A stretch of DNA of 64,000 bases from Vandiemenella viatica (taxonomy: Eukaryota > Arthropoda > Insecta > Orthoptera > Morabidae). Each line of letters opens with the position of its first letter. The stretch's first letter is position 1. The translations under genes were made by a program, and so were the position numbers. Location: assembly GCA_031002005.1 (NCBI GenBank), contig JARYHS010008074.1, forward strand, positions 280,737,930 through 280,801,929, read 5' to 3'. The notes beneath the pieces are model-generated. The model saw only the letters and a list, made by a program, of their open reading frames with translations. It did not search any database and was not told the DNA's origin. Positions 48,174-60,410 of the stretch are shown here, piece after piece.

Positions 48174-49246
48174 ACATGGGGGAATTTAACTGGGATGGTT
48201 TCCTTTTGTCTTCCCCAGTGACAGATGTGTGTGTTTTACCGTTGTTTCCATCACTGTGATATGTTTGTATTCAGTGTAATGTGTTATTCGCGTTGTGAAT
48301 TAATTAAATATGGTATAATGGATGGAAGAAGGTGAAACCATTTGCTGGCCCATTCTGGCCTTCTCTTCCCAAAGGCTCCAAGCGAGCCGGTAAGCTTAAT
48401 ATCCTCATCTGACGGACGAATGACCATAGTGTCCTATACCCTCATTTCATATGCTTTGCGGAGAGGTTTGTGATTTAGCACAGCATTTTGGTGCACGTTC
48501 TGATGATTAGGAAATAAGAACCACCACCTCTCCATTTCTGTGGGCCAAGTCCTGAGGAAAATTTTTTCCACCGCTGAGACTCGCCGAACATCATCAAGAT
48601 GCAGCAAGCACTCATGTCAACTAAATAACTATCCACTACATCAGCGCAAGACGATATTTCAGTCTTTTACTGAGCCTGGAGTTCCTGTGCCCTTCCCGAA
48701 GAATGTAACTTTCATTCTCACATCACCATGCCACTTCAACCAATCGGTATATATTCCCTTCCTAGATTCTCCCGATATTGTTTACCTTACTGCCTCCAAA
48801 CTGCTTGTATATCTGGCCTCTCACTATCATAGAAATAATAACGGTACTTCCGGCACCTCTCAGCAGTCTGTGACAGTGTTGTACGATAACTTTAACCTAC
48901 TTACATCACTCGTTCTCGATGTAATAGTTCCCAGTCAGTGTACATCTCATCTTCATCCCAAATATATCCTGTCAAATAGCCTGTCAAATATGTTTCAGTG
49001 GCTTTATTACTCTGCCGATCAGATCAAGCCGTTTAGGTTTTGGGTTTTTCACAAATTGGTTATATCTTTTTCGTCATTGTTGTTAAAAATTAGCTTTCGT
49101 TACACCTATTTGGGTGGCAGCAACGACTGGAGCAAATATCGTGATCTTTGACGGTGACACTTGGTCCGTCTTCAAGGTTATTAACGTGCTGAACGATGCA
49201 AGGCTGCAAATAAATCAATATACTCAAGTTTATGTTTTGAAAGATA
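48174..49246. other. Unclassified stretch with a 203-codon open frame of doubtful meaning
   Basis: A plus-strand frame (48540-49151) is open for 203 codons, but it begins at GTG and has no ATG until its distal part. It contains no motif I recognise. The segment at 48330-48540 has the look of a dispersed repeat, but there is no second copy in the window. Confidence 0.3.
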
Positions 49247-49248
49247 TA

Positions 49249-50367
49249 CACTGAAGTGTCAAATGTCAAGGGATACCTCCTTATATCATGTGGAATCCCC
49301 TCTTCACCGGCAGAATGCAGCAACCGACATGGCATTGACTCAACAAGTCGTCTGAAGTCTCCACAACTGCGAAAGCATTGCCGTACAGGACGTTGTGGAC
49401 GATCTAACCTATCAATTATGTACCAGATATGTTACATCTTGGTCGCCAAATCATTCGCTGGTTTAGCCCAGAAAGTTTCTCAAATCAAAACAATATTGGC
49501 CAGGTGATAAGACGTATTGTTGTCCTGGAAAGGTCCATCGTTGTTTGGGAACGTGCAGGTCATCAATTGCTGCAAAAGGATCTGCAATTAACTGAACATT
49601 TGCTGTCAATGGTCAGTTCAGTTTGATCAGAGGTCCCAGTCCATTACATGAACATACAGCCCACACCAGGATAGCTCCACCACCAACTTGCACAGTGTCT
49701 TCCATGCAAACTGGCTCCGTAGCCTCGTTGGGTCTGTGCCACACTTGGACACCAATCAGCTCTTACCAACAAGAATCTTGAGTCATCTGGCCGCGCAGCG
49801 TTTTTCTAGTTATTTAGGGTCCTATCGATGTGTTCACGAGTCCACAAGAGGCGCTGTATCTAACAGCGATTGTTAAAAAAGCAATCGCGACGGTCGTCTG
49901 TTGCCACTTACCGTCAGCGCCAAATTTTAGTACTCTATCCGCACAACCACGTCTGTCGTACGTTCTTTGAAGCATTGTTGGTTGTCTATCAACATTAACA
50001 CCTCGAAACAGACGTTGCTGATCTCGGTCATTAAGTAGTCGGCCACTGCGTTGTCCATCGTGGGAGGTAATGCCGGAAATTATATATCCACGCCACTCTC
50101 TCGACACTATGGATCGGGGAATGTTCAACTCACGAACCATTTCCGAAATGGAATGCCCAGTGCGTCAAGCGCCAATTACTACTCCGCGTACAAAGTCTGT
50201 TAGTTCGTGGGGTGCCGCCATAATCACGTCAGAAAATCTTTCATACAACTCACGAGAGTAAAACTGAAAGCCCCGACACTGCGTGGCACATTTATCCGTT
50301 TAATCTGCGGTGAAACCGCCATCTGAATATTTCCGTCTTCCTATATCAGTCTTTTGGATCTTCAGTG
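49249..50367 (-). mobile_element. Decayed Tc1-like DNA transposon with terminal inverted repeats
   Basis: The ends CACTGAAGTGTC (49249-49260) and, inverted, CACTGAAGATCC (50367-50356) are each bordered by TA (49247-49248 and 50368-50369), the Tc1/mariner target. On the minus strand a frame (50140-49814) encodes the transposase DNA-binding region: MVRELNIPRSIVSREWRGYI, then SGITSHDGQRSGRLLNDRDQ and a VNVDRQPT block. Further downstream and out of frame are DDSRFLLV (first catalytic Asp region), VQVWHRPNEA, VGGGAILVW and PNNDGPF remnants, then LVESMPCR near the end. At 1,119 bp it is shorter than full-length relatives. Several frameshifts and stops, with a deleted middle portion between the DNA-binding and catalytic parts, mean no active transposase. 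Confidence 0.9.
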
Positions 50368-50369
50368 TA

Positions 50370-51663
50370 TATTTGAAGTTAGGTCTACTAATCACCACCT
50401 ACCTTCTTTTTTTATATCTAATTAATTAGAAGACAATTTAGACGTGAAATATTTCAAAACTATTAGTTCTAATATCTTTTTCAAACTTAATTCAGAAACT
50501 CTTTCCTTTTTTTCTCGACATTTGTGAAGTTTCTCCCAATTTAGCTATTCGCCTCTACCAACACTTGTTGTAATTAAATTATATGCGCAAGCTATGAGAT
50601 TGGTAAACACAAAATTTCAAGACTACAAGTTGCAGTTAAAATTAGACCACTGACGAGTCAAACCAATGAAAAATCGCGTATGAACTTCAAACTAACAATA
50701 CACAAGTGATGAATCATTGATCCCGGCAAACTGATTAAAGATAACACCACTAACATGACAAATCGCCGAATAACGTAGTAAGCCTTGTGTCCCAAAATGG
50801 CTATGAACCTAGGAACAAACTATGAGAAACCGCCGAAGAACAAATTAACATAACACTGGTTCACGATCAAACTAACAATGATTCTCTATTAAATTTCAAG
50901 TACTGCGACAACTTTATCTAGAAGCGTTTCAGAAAAGTAAATGGGTTTGAAAACAAAGATTTTTTCGGCTGCAGCATGTGATGTATTTGTGTTCAGAGTT
51001 CGTTAAGTAGGGAACTGAAATTCTGTCACGCAGACGGCCGGTCATTACTACTTAAATCAGAGCTGAAATAGTAATAATAATTTAGTCAGTAACTGTTAAT
51101 TAACGATGATGGCAGCTGGGCCCCGCATTTCATCGGACAACAACCGTACATATGACGCGAGGTATAACCAGGGAGGAATCAAATCCATGCGCTGGTTATC
51201 CTGATTACAAGTTGCGGGTGGTTTTGCGCGGTCTCCACTTTCACCTCAAACAGTAAAACAAAGCACATTAGCGGAAAACTTACACGAAAGTTATTATCTT
51301 TTACGAAATACTTATCTCCCATGATGTTCAAAAAAAAAACTTTGTTGAAATAAAATTGCTGTTAATATGGATAAAATGCCGAGGTAGAGCCCAAACTTTA
51401 GTAGGATATTATTTTGCAGTAGTATTCAGCAATATACATGTGGAACCAAACAAAAATCTGCAGAATCGTGTCCAAATTTTCACTTGTTGGATGCAACAAG
51501 ACTTGCATTACTTACATGTTAACAACAAAAGATTTTATTCTAAAAATTTATCACGTTTCATTTATTTACGGTAGCTGAAAGGATTCATGGTTAACCAATT
51601 TTAGCACAGTTCTGTTAAATTTCTAAGAGACTGAAGTGTGATGGCAGCTTGTCATTTACGTGC
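50370..51663. other. No supported feature
   Basis: AT-rich sequence. A GC-richer patch at 51110-51240 might be a very decayed tRNA-like repeat, but no A/B boxes can be placed with confidence. Confidence 0.45.
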
Positions 51664-51847
51664 TACGCCTCGTCGACGTCGAGGTCATTAGGTGCGGGAT
51701 GGGACTGGGAACTGGAAGGAATTCGGCCATGGCGTTTTAAAGGAAGAATCCCGGCATTCTCCTGGAGTGATTTGGGGAAACCATGGGAAACCCAAATCTG
51801 GATGCTCGGACGGGGATTCGAACCGGCGTCCTACCGTGCTCCTCATA
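51664..51847 (-). repeat. SINE, family II (minus strand, well preserved)
   Basis: CCTCGTCGACGTCGAGGTCA, GGAATTCGGCCATGGCGTTT, AATCCCGGCATTCTCCTGGA, GGGGAAACCATGGGAAACCC and the B-box complement GGGATTCGAACC (around 51814) are close to the family consensus. The head beyond the B box is cut short near 51847. Confidence 0.9.
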
Positions 51848-52469
51848 AAACCTTCGCATCTTATTTTACTATCTACGCTTATACTTGGCGCTTTACTCCT
51901 CTTATACGATTTTCCACAAACAAATCGCTAATTAATTCAGGGAATGTAGATTTAAAAAAAACCTGTGATTTAGAGATACTTAGCATGAGAGAATTTCGTG
52001 GTAACATTTGCAAGTTAATCAACCCACAAATTCAGCGTTAATTTATGCATCACATTTGCTTTATAACTCTGTGCTGGAAAGTTAGCTTTAAAAGATACTT
52101 TTTTACACAGAGATAAGACAATCGCATTTTTGCATGATGTGTAACCTGCTGTTTACGAATAATCGTGGTTTGCAATGTTCATTGCCGATTTCTGTGACAC
52201 GAATAGGAAAAAAACAACACTGATTTGGATAAAACATAATGCAGATTAAAATCAAATTGCTTCCGAGTTTGTTGAAACTTTCTTTCATTTGATGTACTAT
52301 TCATCTTCCATAGATTACTTTGAGGGGAGAAAAAACTGCAGTAGATACAATAATGCACCCAAAATCTCTTAATATCTGCAATTACGTCCAATTTTGGAGG
52401 TTCCTCTGAAAGTGAATTAGTGTGGTCGTAATAACCTTTTGTCAGGGTTTCTTATCGGCTGTGCAATCC
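51848..52469. other. No supported feature
   Basis: AT-rich sequence with no recognisable gene or repeat. Confidence 0.5.
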
Positions 52470-52715
52470 GTCCCTATCGTAGTCGCCTAGCAAAACCCGG
52501 TAACCCTACCGGGTATAGAGGACCTACACTTTAAGCTAGAATCCTAACCACGGAAGCGTTCAGGCGTACTCCACATTACACAAAAAGCTATGCCAGAGGT
52601 GAAGGTCGCGTTAAGAGTTTCTGAAAATCTCCGCCGAGACATGAATTCGAACCGGGCGCCTTTCGATCTGCAGTCATATGCCACCAGACGACTGGTGCCT
52701 CGACTGACCTAGTGC
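52470..52715 (-). repeat. SINE-like repeat, family IV (copy 2, minus strand)
   Basis: It contains GGACCTACACTTTAAGCTAG, ATCCTAACCACGGAAGCG and a clear B-box complement GAATTCGAACCGGGCGCC near 52642, followed by a tRNA-like head in reverse (CATATGCCACCAGACGACTG). A small hairpin ACCCGGTA-ACCC-TACCGGGT lies at its 3' side (about 52496-52515). It matches 44025-44265. Confidence 0.75.
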
Positions 52716-54559
52716 TAAGATGTTGGATGCGATAGTACACATTCATTCAAGTAGTTTAAAAATAATTCCAATAATATATCTACGCAAAATAACAAACTCA
52801 CCGGTATCAACTCATACACAAATACTCTTAAACGAGGATCGCCACAACAGAAGAGCGAAATCAGATAGCCTTGCAAAAATTGTTTATAATTCCTTTGCCC
52901 TTAGTGCAATGTTATCCAAAATTACTCATCTCGAACGAACCATTATTATAAAACGAGTACTTATATGGACAAGGAAGGAATTCATGCTGTGAATAAATAC
53001 TTTTGTAAGAAAGAGAGATTACCAAAGATTACTCACTGGGATATTGTGGCCACATCATGAGACAGTGCCCCTCCTTATGAAACAGTAACTGAATTAAAAG
53101 AAGGAGTAATATCACTGATGTAGATTCTTGCGCAGTGAGGCCGTTGGAGACAATAACCTAGGAAAATATGAACATCGTACATCGGCTGATAATGACAGAA
53201 AGGTGGTTAAACAGTTCAGCACATTTAGGAGGTATCAGACATTCCGAGAACATCAGCATATCGAGCATATCGTATTCTCACCGAATACTTGTTCTGGGAA
53301 AGGATTCCGTCTGCTGGATGTTGGCAAATACGGGCCGAAGACCTAACCATCTCCTAAGACAGTTGCGTAGAGTTTTATGAGTCGTTTGTGACTATGGATA
53401 AGACCTGCGTCCATCACTTATCCCAGGATCAAAACTACAGTCAGTACAATGGAAAAAAGTCAGTTTTATAACTCCAGAGAATGCCGAGGCTGATCCTTCT
53501 GTACATAAAGTGGTGGTGTATGTTTCTGGCAATCTTATGAACTACTACCTATAGATTTCATGAAACCATCACATGAACATACTATTCTAAGGTTGTGAAG
53601 TAACTGCTTATAGGTATCAAGGAAAAGAGAGAGGGCGAGTCGTTAAAAAAAGAACCATGCAATCAGTTCCCAGTGAGAAGTCTTTCATAGTTATGGTTGC
53701 AATTAATAACAGACTACCACATATCTGCAAACTTAAAAGATTTTTGTTTGGTACCCATTTCAAGTCAAACGATGACACCATACATGCACCTCAATGACGA
53801 TATTATTCAAGTCGGCAGCTTTTCCAGATGGCGGAAGGGGGTGGATGATGGAATGCTGCTGCTCTGGACAACATTTTTCATGCACTATAATATACTTATT
53901 AAAAATGTTTCGTGAGTCTTGATGGTTCAGTGTTACACATATCTACACAACCAGCAAAACTAAAAAAAAAGGGACACAACCTAAAGATTGAGGTAACAAA
54001 AATTTATAATGGACCATCTCTCGAATTTTTTTCTGTTTTAAGGAGCGTAGAAGTAGGTGGGTACCTACGTGTTATTTTTGCTGGCTGTAGCTAATGAATT
54101 TCGCATAGTTTGAGAGTGTTCTAAGTATTTAATAGTTAATTTCTTCAAACGCCTGTTATTGGTAATTAAAACTATACTGAACAAAATACTCCACTAGAAG
54201 CACTTTGGGAACTCCGTAAGAGCTGGAGAAGCGTCATTATGCCTGTTACAGCAAAAGTAAGCACTTGTTCGCACTGTGAGTGACGAGCCAGAGGGTAACG
54301 GTCCAAATCCGACGCGCTTTCGATCACACCTCCTGAATGTACACAATGCATCATTTATCACTTGAGTTGGTACACACTGAAGGAAGGATTAACAGCTAAT
54401 GCCATTCAGGACTCTTTCAAAGGAAACGTAAGGACCATATTCATGAACGATCGACTCCTACATGTGTGCTGATGGCGGTTACGTATTTGACACTTCAAGC
54501 GAGTGTCTTACATAGTTTATTTTAATTTAATTGCTATGGAGCGTACGATCTGGCAATTT
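52716..54559. other. No supported feature
   Basis: AT-rich sequence. Short open frames (for example 52720-52992, 90 codons) lack recognisable content. Confidence 0.45.
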
Positions 54560-55050
54560 CCATACACACCCATTTTCCACCTTTCATGAACCCACCTACT
54601 TCTACGCTCTGCAAATTTTACTTGTAAATTCTTTCAACGTTTTTCGTAAACTGTTCATCTTTCGCTTGGTAATTTATTCCAGTTCTTGATTCCTTTACCT
54701 ACGAAACAACCTTATGCCTGAAATCCAGTGCCAGTTGTAGTCATTGTAATATTTCCCCTTCCACTTACTTCACCTAATTGTTCCTAGAATATCTTCACAC
54801 ACCTCATCACCAACATAGGTCGTATACTCTCCCAACATTCTCTTCACCCTCCTCTCGCCTTCCGTTGTCATATCAATTACTGATTGCGTTCTGAATTAAT
54901 TTCCAGAGGCAAATCTCAGCCCTTCTTTGCACCCCCTCCAACTCCTGTATTTAATACCGAAAATGTGAGTATCGTAAACAAACATTGGTCTGATCAAAGT
55001 TTTGTAATCCAGTTCCTTCATTTCTCTGCTATCTTGTTCTTAATTCTCTC
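54560..55050 (-). mobile_element. LINE fragment, recurrent family (old copy, minus strand)
   Basis: On the plus strand the complement of the family's C-terminal region is visible: GCCTGAAATCCAGTGCCAG, CTCATCACCAACATAGG, CACCCTCCTCTCGCCTTCC and TTGCACCCCCTCCAACTCCTG, then a GATCAAAGTTTTGTAA block. They match the copy at 34170-34870 in the same orientation. No frame stays open, so this is an older copy. Confidence 0.75.
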
Positions 55051-56019
55051 AAATAAATGAATGATTTCATAAACACAGTAAAAAATTAACTAAAGAAATT
55101 ACATTAAATTCATTTTCGTAGCATTTTCCAATGAGAAGTCATAAAACAATAATGTATATATTAAATGGAAACTCTACTACTTCACTGGGCAAAATTTGCT
55201 GTACTGTTATTGTTATGGTGGTTATCAAGTCCAATACAATGTTTTATTTTTGAAAAGTCATAAATTAGATTTCTATAAAAATATAACTCGGTAATATTGT
55301 GTATGTCTCTTAATTGTGCCTTACAGGATGATTTCATGTTAATTTATACTGTTTTAGAAGAAATTATTAAAATAGAGGTCGTGTGTTAAGGGTCCAAGTA
55401 AGGGAACGTATTTACAAGTTTCTATCAGGTTGAGTCAACAATTAGGGGCGTATTTAAAATTGTATGTCACGTTATGTAATATTCATACATCATCAATTTT
55501 TTGCAAGAAGATAATGCTGCTAAACTCATTGGAAACAATTTTCTATAAGCACTAACGGAAGAGGGTGCATAAAATCGATAAAGAAGTGATTGAAAGTATG
55601 AAGTTTATTGAGCTGAAACCGTAAGATGAAACTGATAAATATGAAAAATAACGAAGCACTTATTGCCAACCGTTTTGTTGATTATAAAATAAATCACGAT
55701 TAGGCACCGGAGCAAAATATTCGGTTTGCTTAGTTATTAAAACTATAGTTCACCTCTGCAAGTCGGGCAACGTGTACAAGGCTTACATAGTTATCTCTGG
55801 AAATGATCTTACAATTATAATAAAAAGAGAATTACAGAACTCTAACCGGATTGACATATAACCCCCGCGCGTGTAAATACGTAATGACGTATCTCTCTGA
55901 TCCATAGTAATCGTTTTCATGACATATATCATGTTGATATTACACAAATTAGTTGGTCCTGGCTGTGTGTTTTAGCTAGTGTACCTCACTCATTATATCA
56001 CCGGTTCGCACTTCCGTAA
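55051..56019. other. No supported feature
   Basis: AT-rich sequence with no recognisable gene or repeat. Confidence 0.5.
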
Positions 56020-57740
56020 ATGTTGTGATGGTCCTCTGTCGAAGTTACTGTAGATTACGGGATCCCCCAGCGGCCTGGGCCTTCCTCCCGGTTGGCCTGG
56101 ATACGGGATTGGCGCTCGCGGGTCCCGAGACCCCATTCGCTTTTCTGCAAGTGCAAGTTACGGCGATGGGGAAATTTTTCTCCCTCTGGGTGGATGCGGT
56201 GGGTTGATTGAGCTGGAGGTGTTTGTTACAGTACCCTTTCTGATATCAGATGATTGGTAACGCTTGAAACCTGCTGGTGTCGATCTTATACTTATTGCGT
56301 CCACCAATAGAGGGAAAATTGCTTGCCGTCGAGCGTGGGTCCCAGTAGGAGTTAGTAGAAGGGGGCGTGCAATTGCCGCCCCTGCCGCCCCAGAGACTCG
56401 TGCTCGGCGTCCTCAATCCCGTCGCTTCCGGTCTGCAGGTTGGGGGACGACAGGCTTTCGGGTAGTCTAGTTGCATCTAGGTGGACTACGGTGTTCGCCG
56501 CAGCTCAAGTCGGTGAGCAAGCTTGCCTGACTGCTCCAGTGTTGGGGGTGTCCTGGTGAAGGAAGACCAAGCACCCCAGAGGCTTGGTGCATACTGCTGC
56601 CAGCGAGACACTGCGAAATCCCTGGATTCGAATGAAAGGATCAGTACCACGGCCCGATCGCTGTGTTCGGGTGTGGTTCGCTGCCCCAGGATACGGTGCT
56701 CCAGGATACGGCGCTTGGGGCTCAGGGCTAGCATCCCTGCTGGTGGGAGCACACGGTGCCGGGAGTCAATCTGCCTGGTTGTTCTAAAGACTGGGTGCAA
56801 AGTGCCGCCGGTATACACTCAGTGCCAACGCCCTTGGCAATAAGCCCGTTGGCGCGGGAAAGAGGGAGCGAGTCCCTTCCTTTGCTATCCCGGCAGAAAG
56901 ACCTTGGGTGAAGAGAGCTGACGCGACTGTGCTGGGGGACGACGTTCGGTGCCGGTAAGCCAACGTGCATTGTTGAAGGTAGCAGGAATGGGCTGCTGCT
57001 GCAATGCACGGTTTGGTGATCAAGGATAGTGGCTCTCCTTGCCGCTGGTATGCACCTGTCTCTTTGCATACATATAAGTGGGGACTGGTAGTGCATGGGT
57101 TTTCAGACGGGTGCGGCACCAACACCATGTGAACGCTGTGGGGACCTTAGGGCCTCTGGAGCGGGATCCTGCGCTACGGTGGTGCTCTGTAAAGCTTGGA
57201 CGAGTTGGTGGGAAGCTGCGCTCATACAGTAACGCTTTCCGTGTCGGTTGAATGTGGTTGAAAGCGCACTAGGAGCGGGCCCAAGTACGGGAAGTCACGT
57301 TATTCAGTGACGCCTTGCGCAGTCGGTTGGCGCGGTGGTAGGTGCGATGAGGCACTCCTGCGCGGCGCTCTGTCGCTGCGGCTACCGCCTTGCCCTGCGG
57401 GGACTGGTTGGGCCGGGTGTGCGCGCATGTAAATCACAGAGAGGCTCATGTGATACGGCCAGGTTTTAGAACGATCTTCGGCTTTGTTCGTGGTGGGCGC
57501 TGCATCCGCGCTGCTCCCCGTGGGCACCCTGAGTGGGTGGCGAAATACGCCGTGCCTCACCACCCCTGCTATAATGGCGGGTGATTGTGAAGGGCCCAAT
57601 TCCGCGTCGCGGGCGTAGTGAAGTGGTAAGTTAGTTTCTGCCTTGGTTCTCGAGGCGGCGTATGGGCTCTGCTCGGGGGCCCCGGATGACGCTGATTAGG
57701 CGGCCAGGGGTGATCCTACAAACTTCATTTATATTACGGG
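56020..57740. other. 1.7-kb GC-rich block without long ORFs, possible retroelement leader
   Basis: Composition jumps abruptly from AT-rich to clearly G+C-rich and back. It is CpG-containing, with stops in all frames, so it is not a coding exon. A short direct repeat CCAGGATACGG occurs twice near 56690-56711. After it, from the ATG at about 57845 (MADGNTITNI, then a stop), Lys/Glu-rich coiled-coil-like pieces appear in scattered frames to about 58150, as in a decayed ORF1. This order (GC-rich leader, then a coiled-coil ORF1) is typical of long non-LTR elements. I see no second copy here, so the assignment is inference. A CpG-island promoter or a long non-coding RNA are alternatives. Confidence 0.35.
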
Positions 57741-58225
57741 GATCGCAGTGTAATGAACTTTCGAATGCATTAAAGTAGTCGGAGTTTCTAGAATCGACGC
57801 TAAGGGTGAATACCGTTTTATTAAAAAAGAAAATGTACTGAAAATGGCTGATGGGAACACAATCACTAATATCTAAAAATCAATTCAAGCGAGATATGGA
57901 TGAAAAAAAATAATGCAGTTACCTGAAACTAAATTTCTTATAATTTTGAAATTGATTCAAAAGGAAATAACAAAGAAATTAAATCCATTCTATAAATCGC
58001 TGCATTCAAAAGGATTGAATCAACCAAGTTCTGAGAATGGATACTAAAAGTGTATCAGATGTTATTCTTGAATATCATCCTAACTGAAAATGAGTTTTTG
58101 GCTGTCTTACAGAGAGATATTGGAACGAGAATGGTAACAGTTGAAAATTTATAAGAACTGGGTAAATTTCTTGATTCCTAAATAAAAATTAAAGTAAATC
58201 AAGAATCTGCGTACCCTAAAAGGGA

Positions 58226-58366
58226 GGTTGGAAGGCAAAAGAGAATACCGGAACTGTTCCATTAAAAGGCGATGGCAGAATTCGTTCCCGCTCCGTGCCC
58301 CGAATCTTTTCGCCGCACTAATTACGTAGACGTTGACGAGGCGTAAAGCAATAAACAAAAACAATA
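58226..58366 (+). repeat. SINE, family II (3' half, plus strand)
   Basis: TTCCATTAAAAGGCGATGGC, AGAATTCGTTCCCGCTCC and the tail ATTACGTAGACGTTGACGAG with GTAAAGCAATAAACAAAAAC match the family II 3' half. Confidence 0.8.
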
Positions 58367-58727
58367 AAACGAGAGATTATTCTTGTGAATCTCAGTTGAA
58401 GGAGATTGTGTAAGTTTTTTAAGATGAAATAAGCAAACAAGGCCTAGATAGTACTGGATATATTCAACGCATTTGGCAGAACAGTTGTGAATAAAGTTAA
58501 ACCAGACGACCTGACAGAGTAGGTGCTGACGAATAGGCCTGGCGTTGCAAGGGTCACCGTTTAGTGTCCGGCCTATGGCACTGGTGACTTTAATTAAGTG
58601 TTGGGTTTGTCTAACTGTATGATATATTGTTCATAAGAAAGACTGTGAAACACAGTTCTCAGTATAAAATAAAACTTTGAGTTGGGTGAATGGCCAAGAG
58701 TACGAAAAATCACTTATATATAATCTC

Positions 58728-58985
58728 CACGAGGTATCATCACCTTGCCGTAGTGGGAGGCTTGCGTGCTCAAGGTATCTGGAGACGCATGCTTAAAATC
58801 CAGGCAGGTCACTCCAGCCGGACAGACAACCCAGAGATAAGCCAGGTAAGGGGGAGGGATCATAAGGGCTAGCAACCCTATACCGTAAAACAGCAACCGT
58901 TGTGAAACGCCAACATGATAATATGGAATCAAAAATGAAATGGATGGAGGACTTGATAATAAAGGGACAAAACTAAATAAAAAAT
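58728..58985 (+). mobile_element. Likely LINE 5' leader fragment (endonuclease-RT family)
   Basis: GAGGTATCATCACCTTGCCG with TAGTGGGAGGCTTGCGTGCT, then GGTCACTCCAGCCGGACAGA and GGCTAGCAACCCTATACCGT, and finally AATGAAATGGATGGAGGAC are wording I associate with the leader of arthropod endonuclease-RT LINEs, the clade of the fragment at 4.4 kb. No coding motif is present, so the call depends on recall of the family. Confidence 0.4.
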
Positions 58986-59829
58986 AATATTGTGGTTTGT
59001 TGTGATACTTGAAAGGTATGAACTACTTTTTTATCCGGAAACAATAAAAATTCTGAATGAAAGCAACGTATCGCCAGCAGCGGTGCAATTCTGCTCTGGC
59101 AGAACTACATCAGGAAGATAGTTTTATGGTAAAAGAAGCAAAAAAAAAAAAAAATTGAAAAAAATGACGTCACCCGGAGGACAGAATTGGTGTCGTCTTT
59201 CTTCGTATTTCAGAAATGAACTAGAGAATTATTTCTTCTATAAACTCACTTGTGTCGAAATGACGGGATAGATAAGGTGAAGGAAATATTTCTAATGTCT
59301 GTATTTTTTTTTCTTTTTTTGTGCTGTTAGGGATTGGAATGCACAGTGTAGAAATCAGTTTTTGTGCTAAGCAGCCTGTCTAACGTTTAGTTTTCTGTGT
59401 ACCGCTGAGTCCATTTTCATTGCAGAGAAATGTACCTAATGTTATTTATCATTTCGGAAATTAAAATGTCTAAAGTTTTTTGAAATTAAATCGTAAAAAC
59501 AGTATGAACAATTTAGAACAAATCAGTTTTATTTAAGAAATTCCTTACTGACTTAAGCATTGAGAAAAAAGAAATTGAGTCAGGTGGGATCGATTACGTT
59601 ACTTAACGATTACGGAAATGCAACATTAATCGTCGATCCAAAAGCGTCTTCTGCACAATCAATAATTCATGTCATCTGCAAATACTTGTATTTCTTTCGA
59701 GGTAAATGTCTAGGTGACGTTCGTTAGAACCACAATATCATTAAAATAAAAAGCCGTGTGCTTCATATTGGTGCTTCATGTAGCCATCGTATCATTAAAA
59801 TGAAAAATCAGCGTAAATTGTGTCCCTTT
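58986..59829. other. No supported feature
   Basis: AT-rich sequence with a 14-nt A run near 59141. Confidence 0.5.
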
Positions 59830-60410
59830 CCTTATAAAAGAGAATGGTGGACTCCACCTGTACAGTCAGTCACTGGTGTTTAGTTTCGCGAATGAAAATT
59901 GTGAGCACTTGCTTTAAATGCTGGACAGTGACTTTAATACTCCGTGCAGCTGTGGTGCAGCAGGAAAAACAGCGGTTAGCAGGTGTGTGGACGTGGTACC
60001 CTCATGCTGGGATCTTATTCCACAGCCAACAAAAGATGGGCAGCAGCATGCGGGCCAGCTCTGCAGATGGCTTGGGAGGAAACAAAGAGTGTCTGTAGTA
60101 AAACGTGATTTAAAAAGTACCACTGGTGTTGTTTCAAGGGTCCTTACCTACGCCGGACGGATCGGGAGAATAAATCCTCGGGAAGGCGATTTGCTTAGTA
60201 GCTCTGCCAGCAAAGTCATGTCATCAAGGCAAAATCCGCCTGCTCCTTCGGCATTCCTTTCCTTGCAGTACGGTTCTACGGGATAGGTGAAAGGCGAAAT
60301 CCTGGAGACTTAAACCTGACTACGCGAGGCTACCCCGACATAAAATCAGCAGGGCAGGTGGACTAGCAAGGGTAGCCCCACAACTCTACTACCCTGTCTA
60401 GGAGTTTGTA
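59830..60410. other. GC-richer stretch, probable decayed repeat
   Basis: It contains a 122-codon plus-strand frame (59918-60286) without recognisable motifs and a distal part with GCGAGGCTACCCCGACATAA and GCAAGGGTAGCCCCACAAC. The style is that of a transposable-element leader, but nothing in the window confirms it. Confidence 0.3.

Noticed and set aside
48540..49151. A 203-codon plus-strand open frame, one of the longest in the window
   Set aside because: It begins at GTG, has no early ATG, lacks any recognisable motif and splice context, and its composition is that of the surrounding non-coding DNA.
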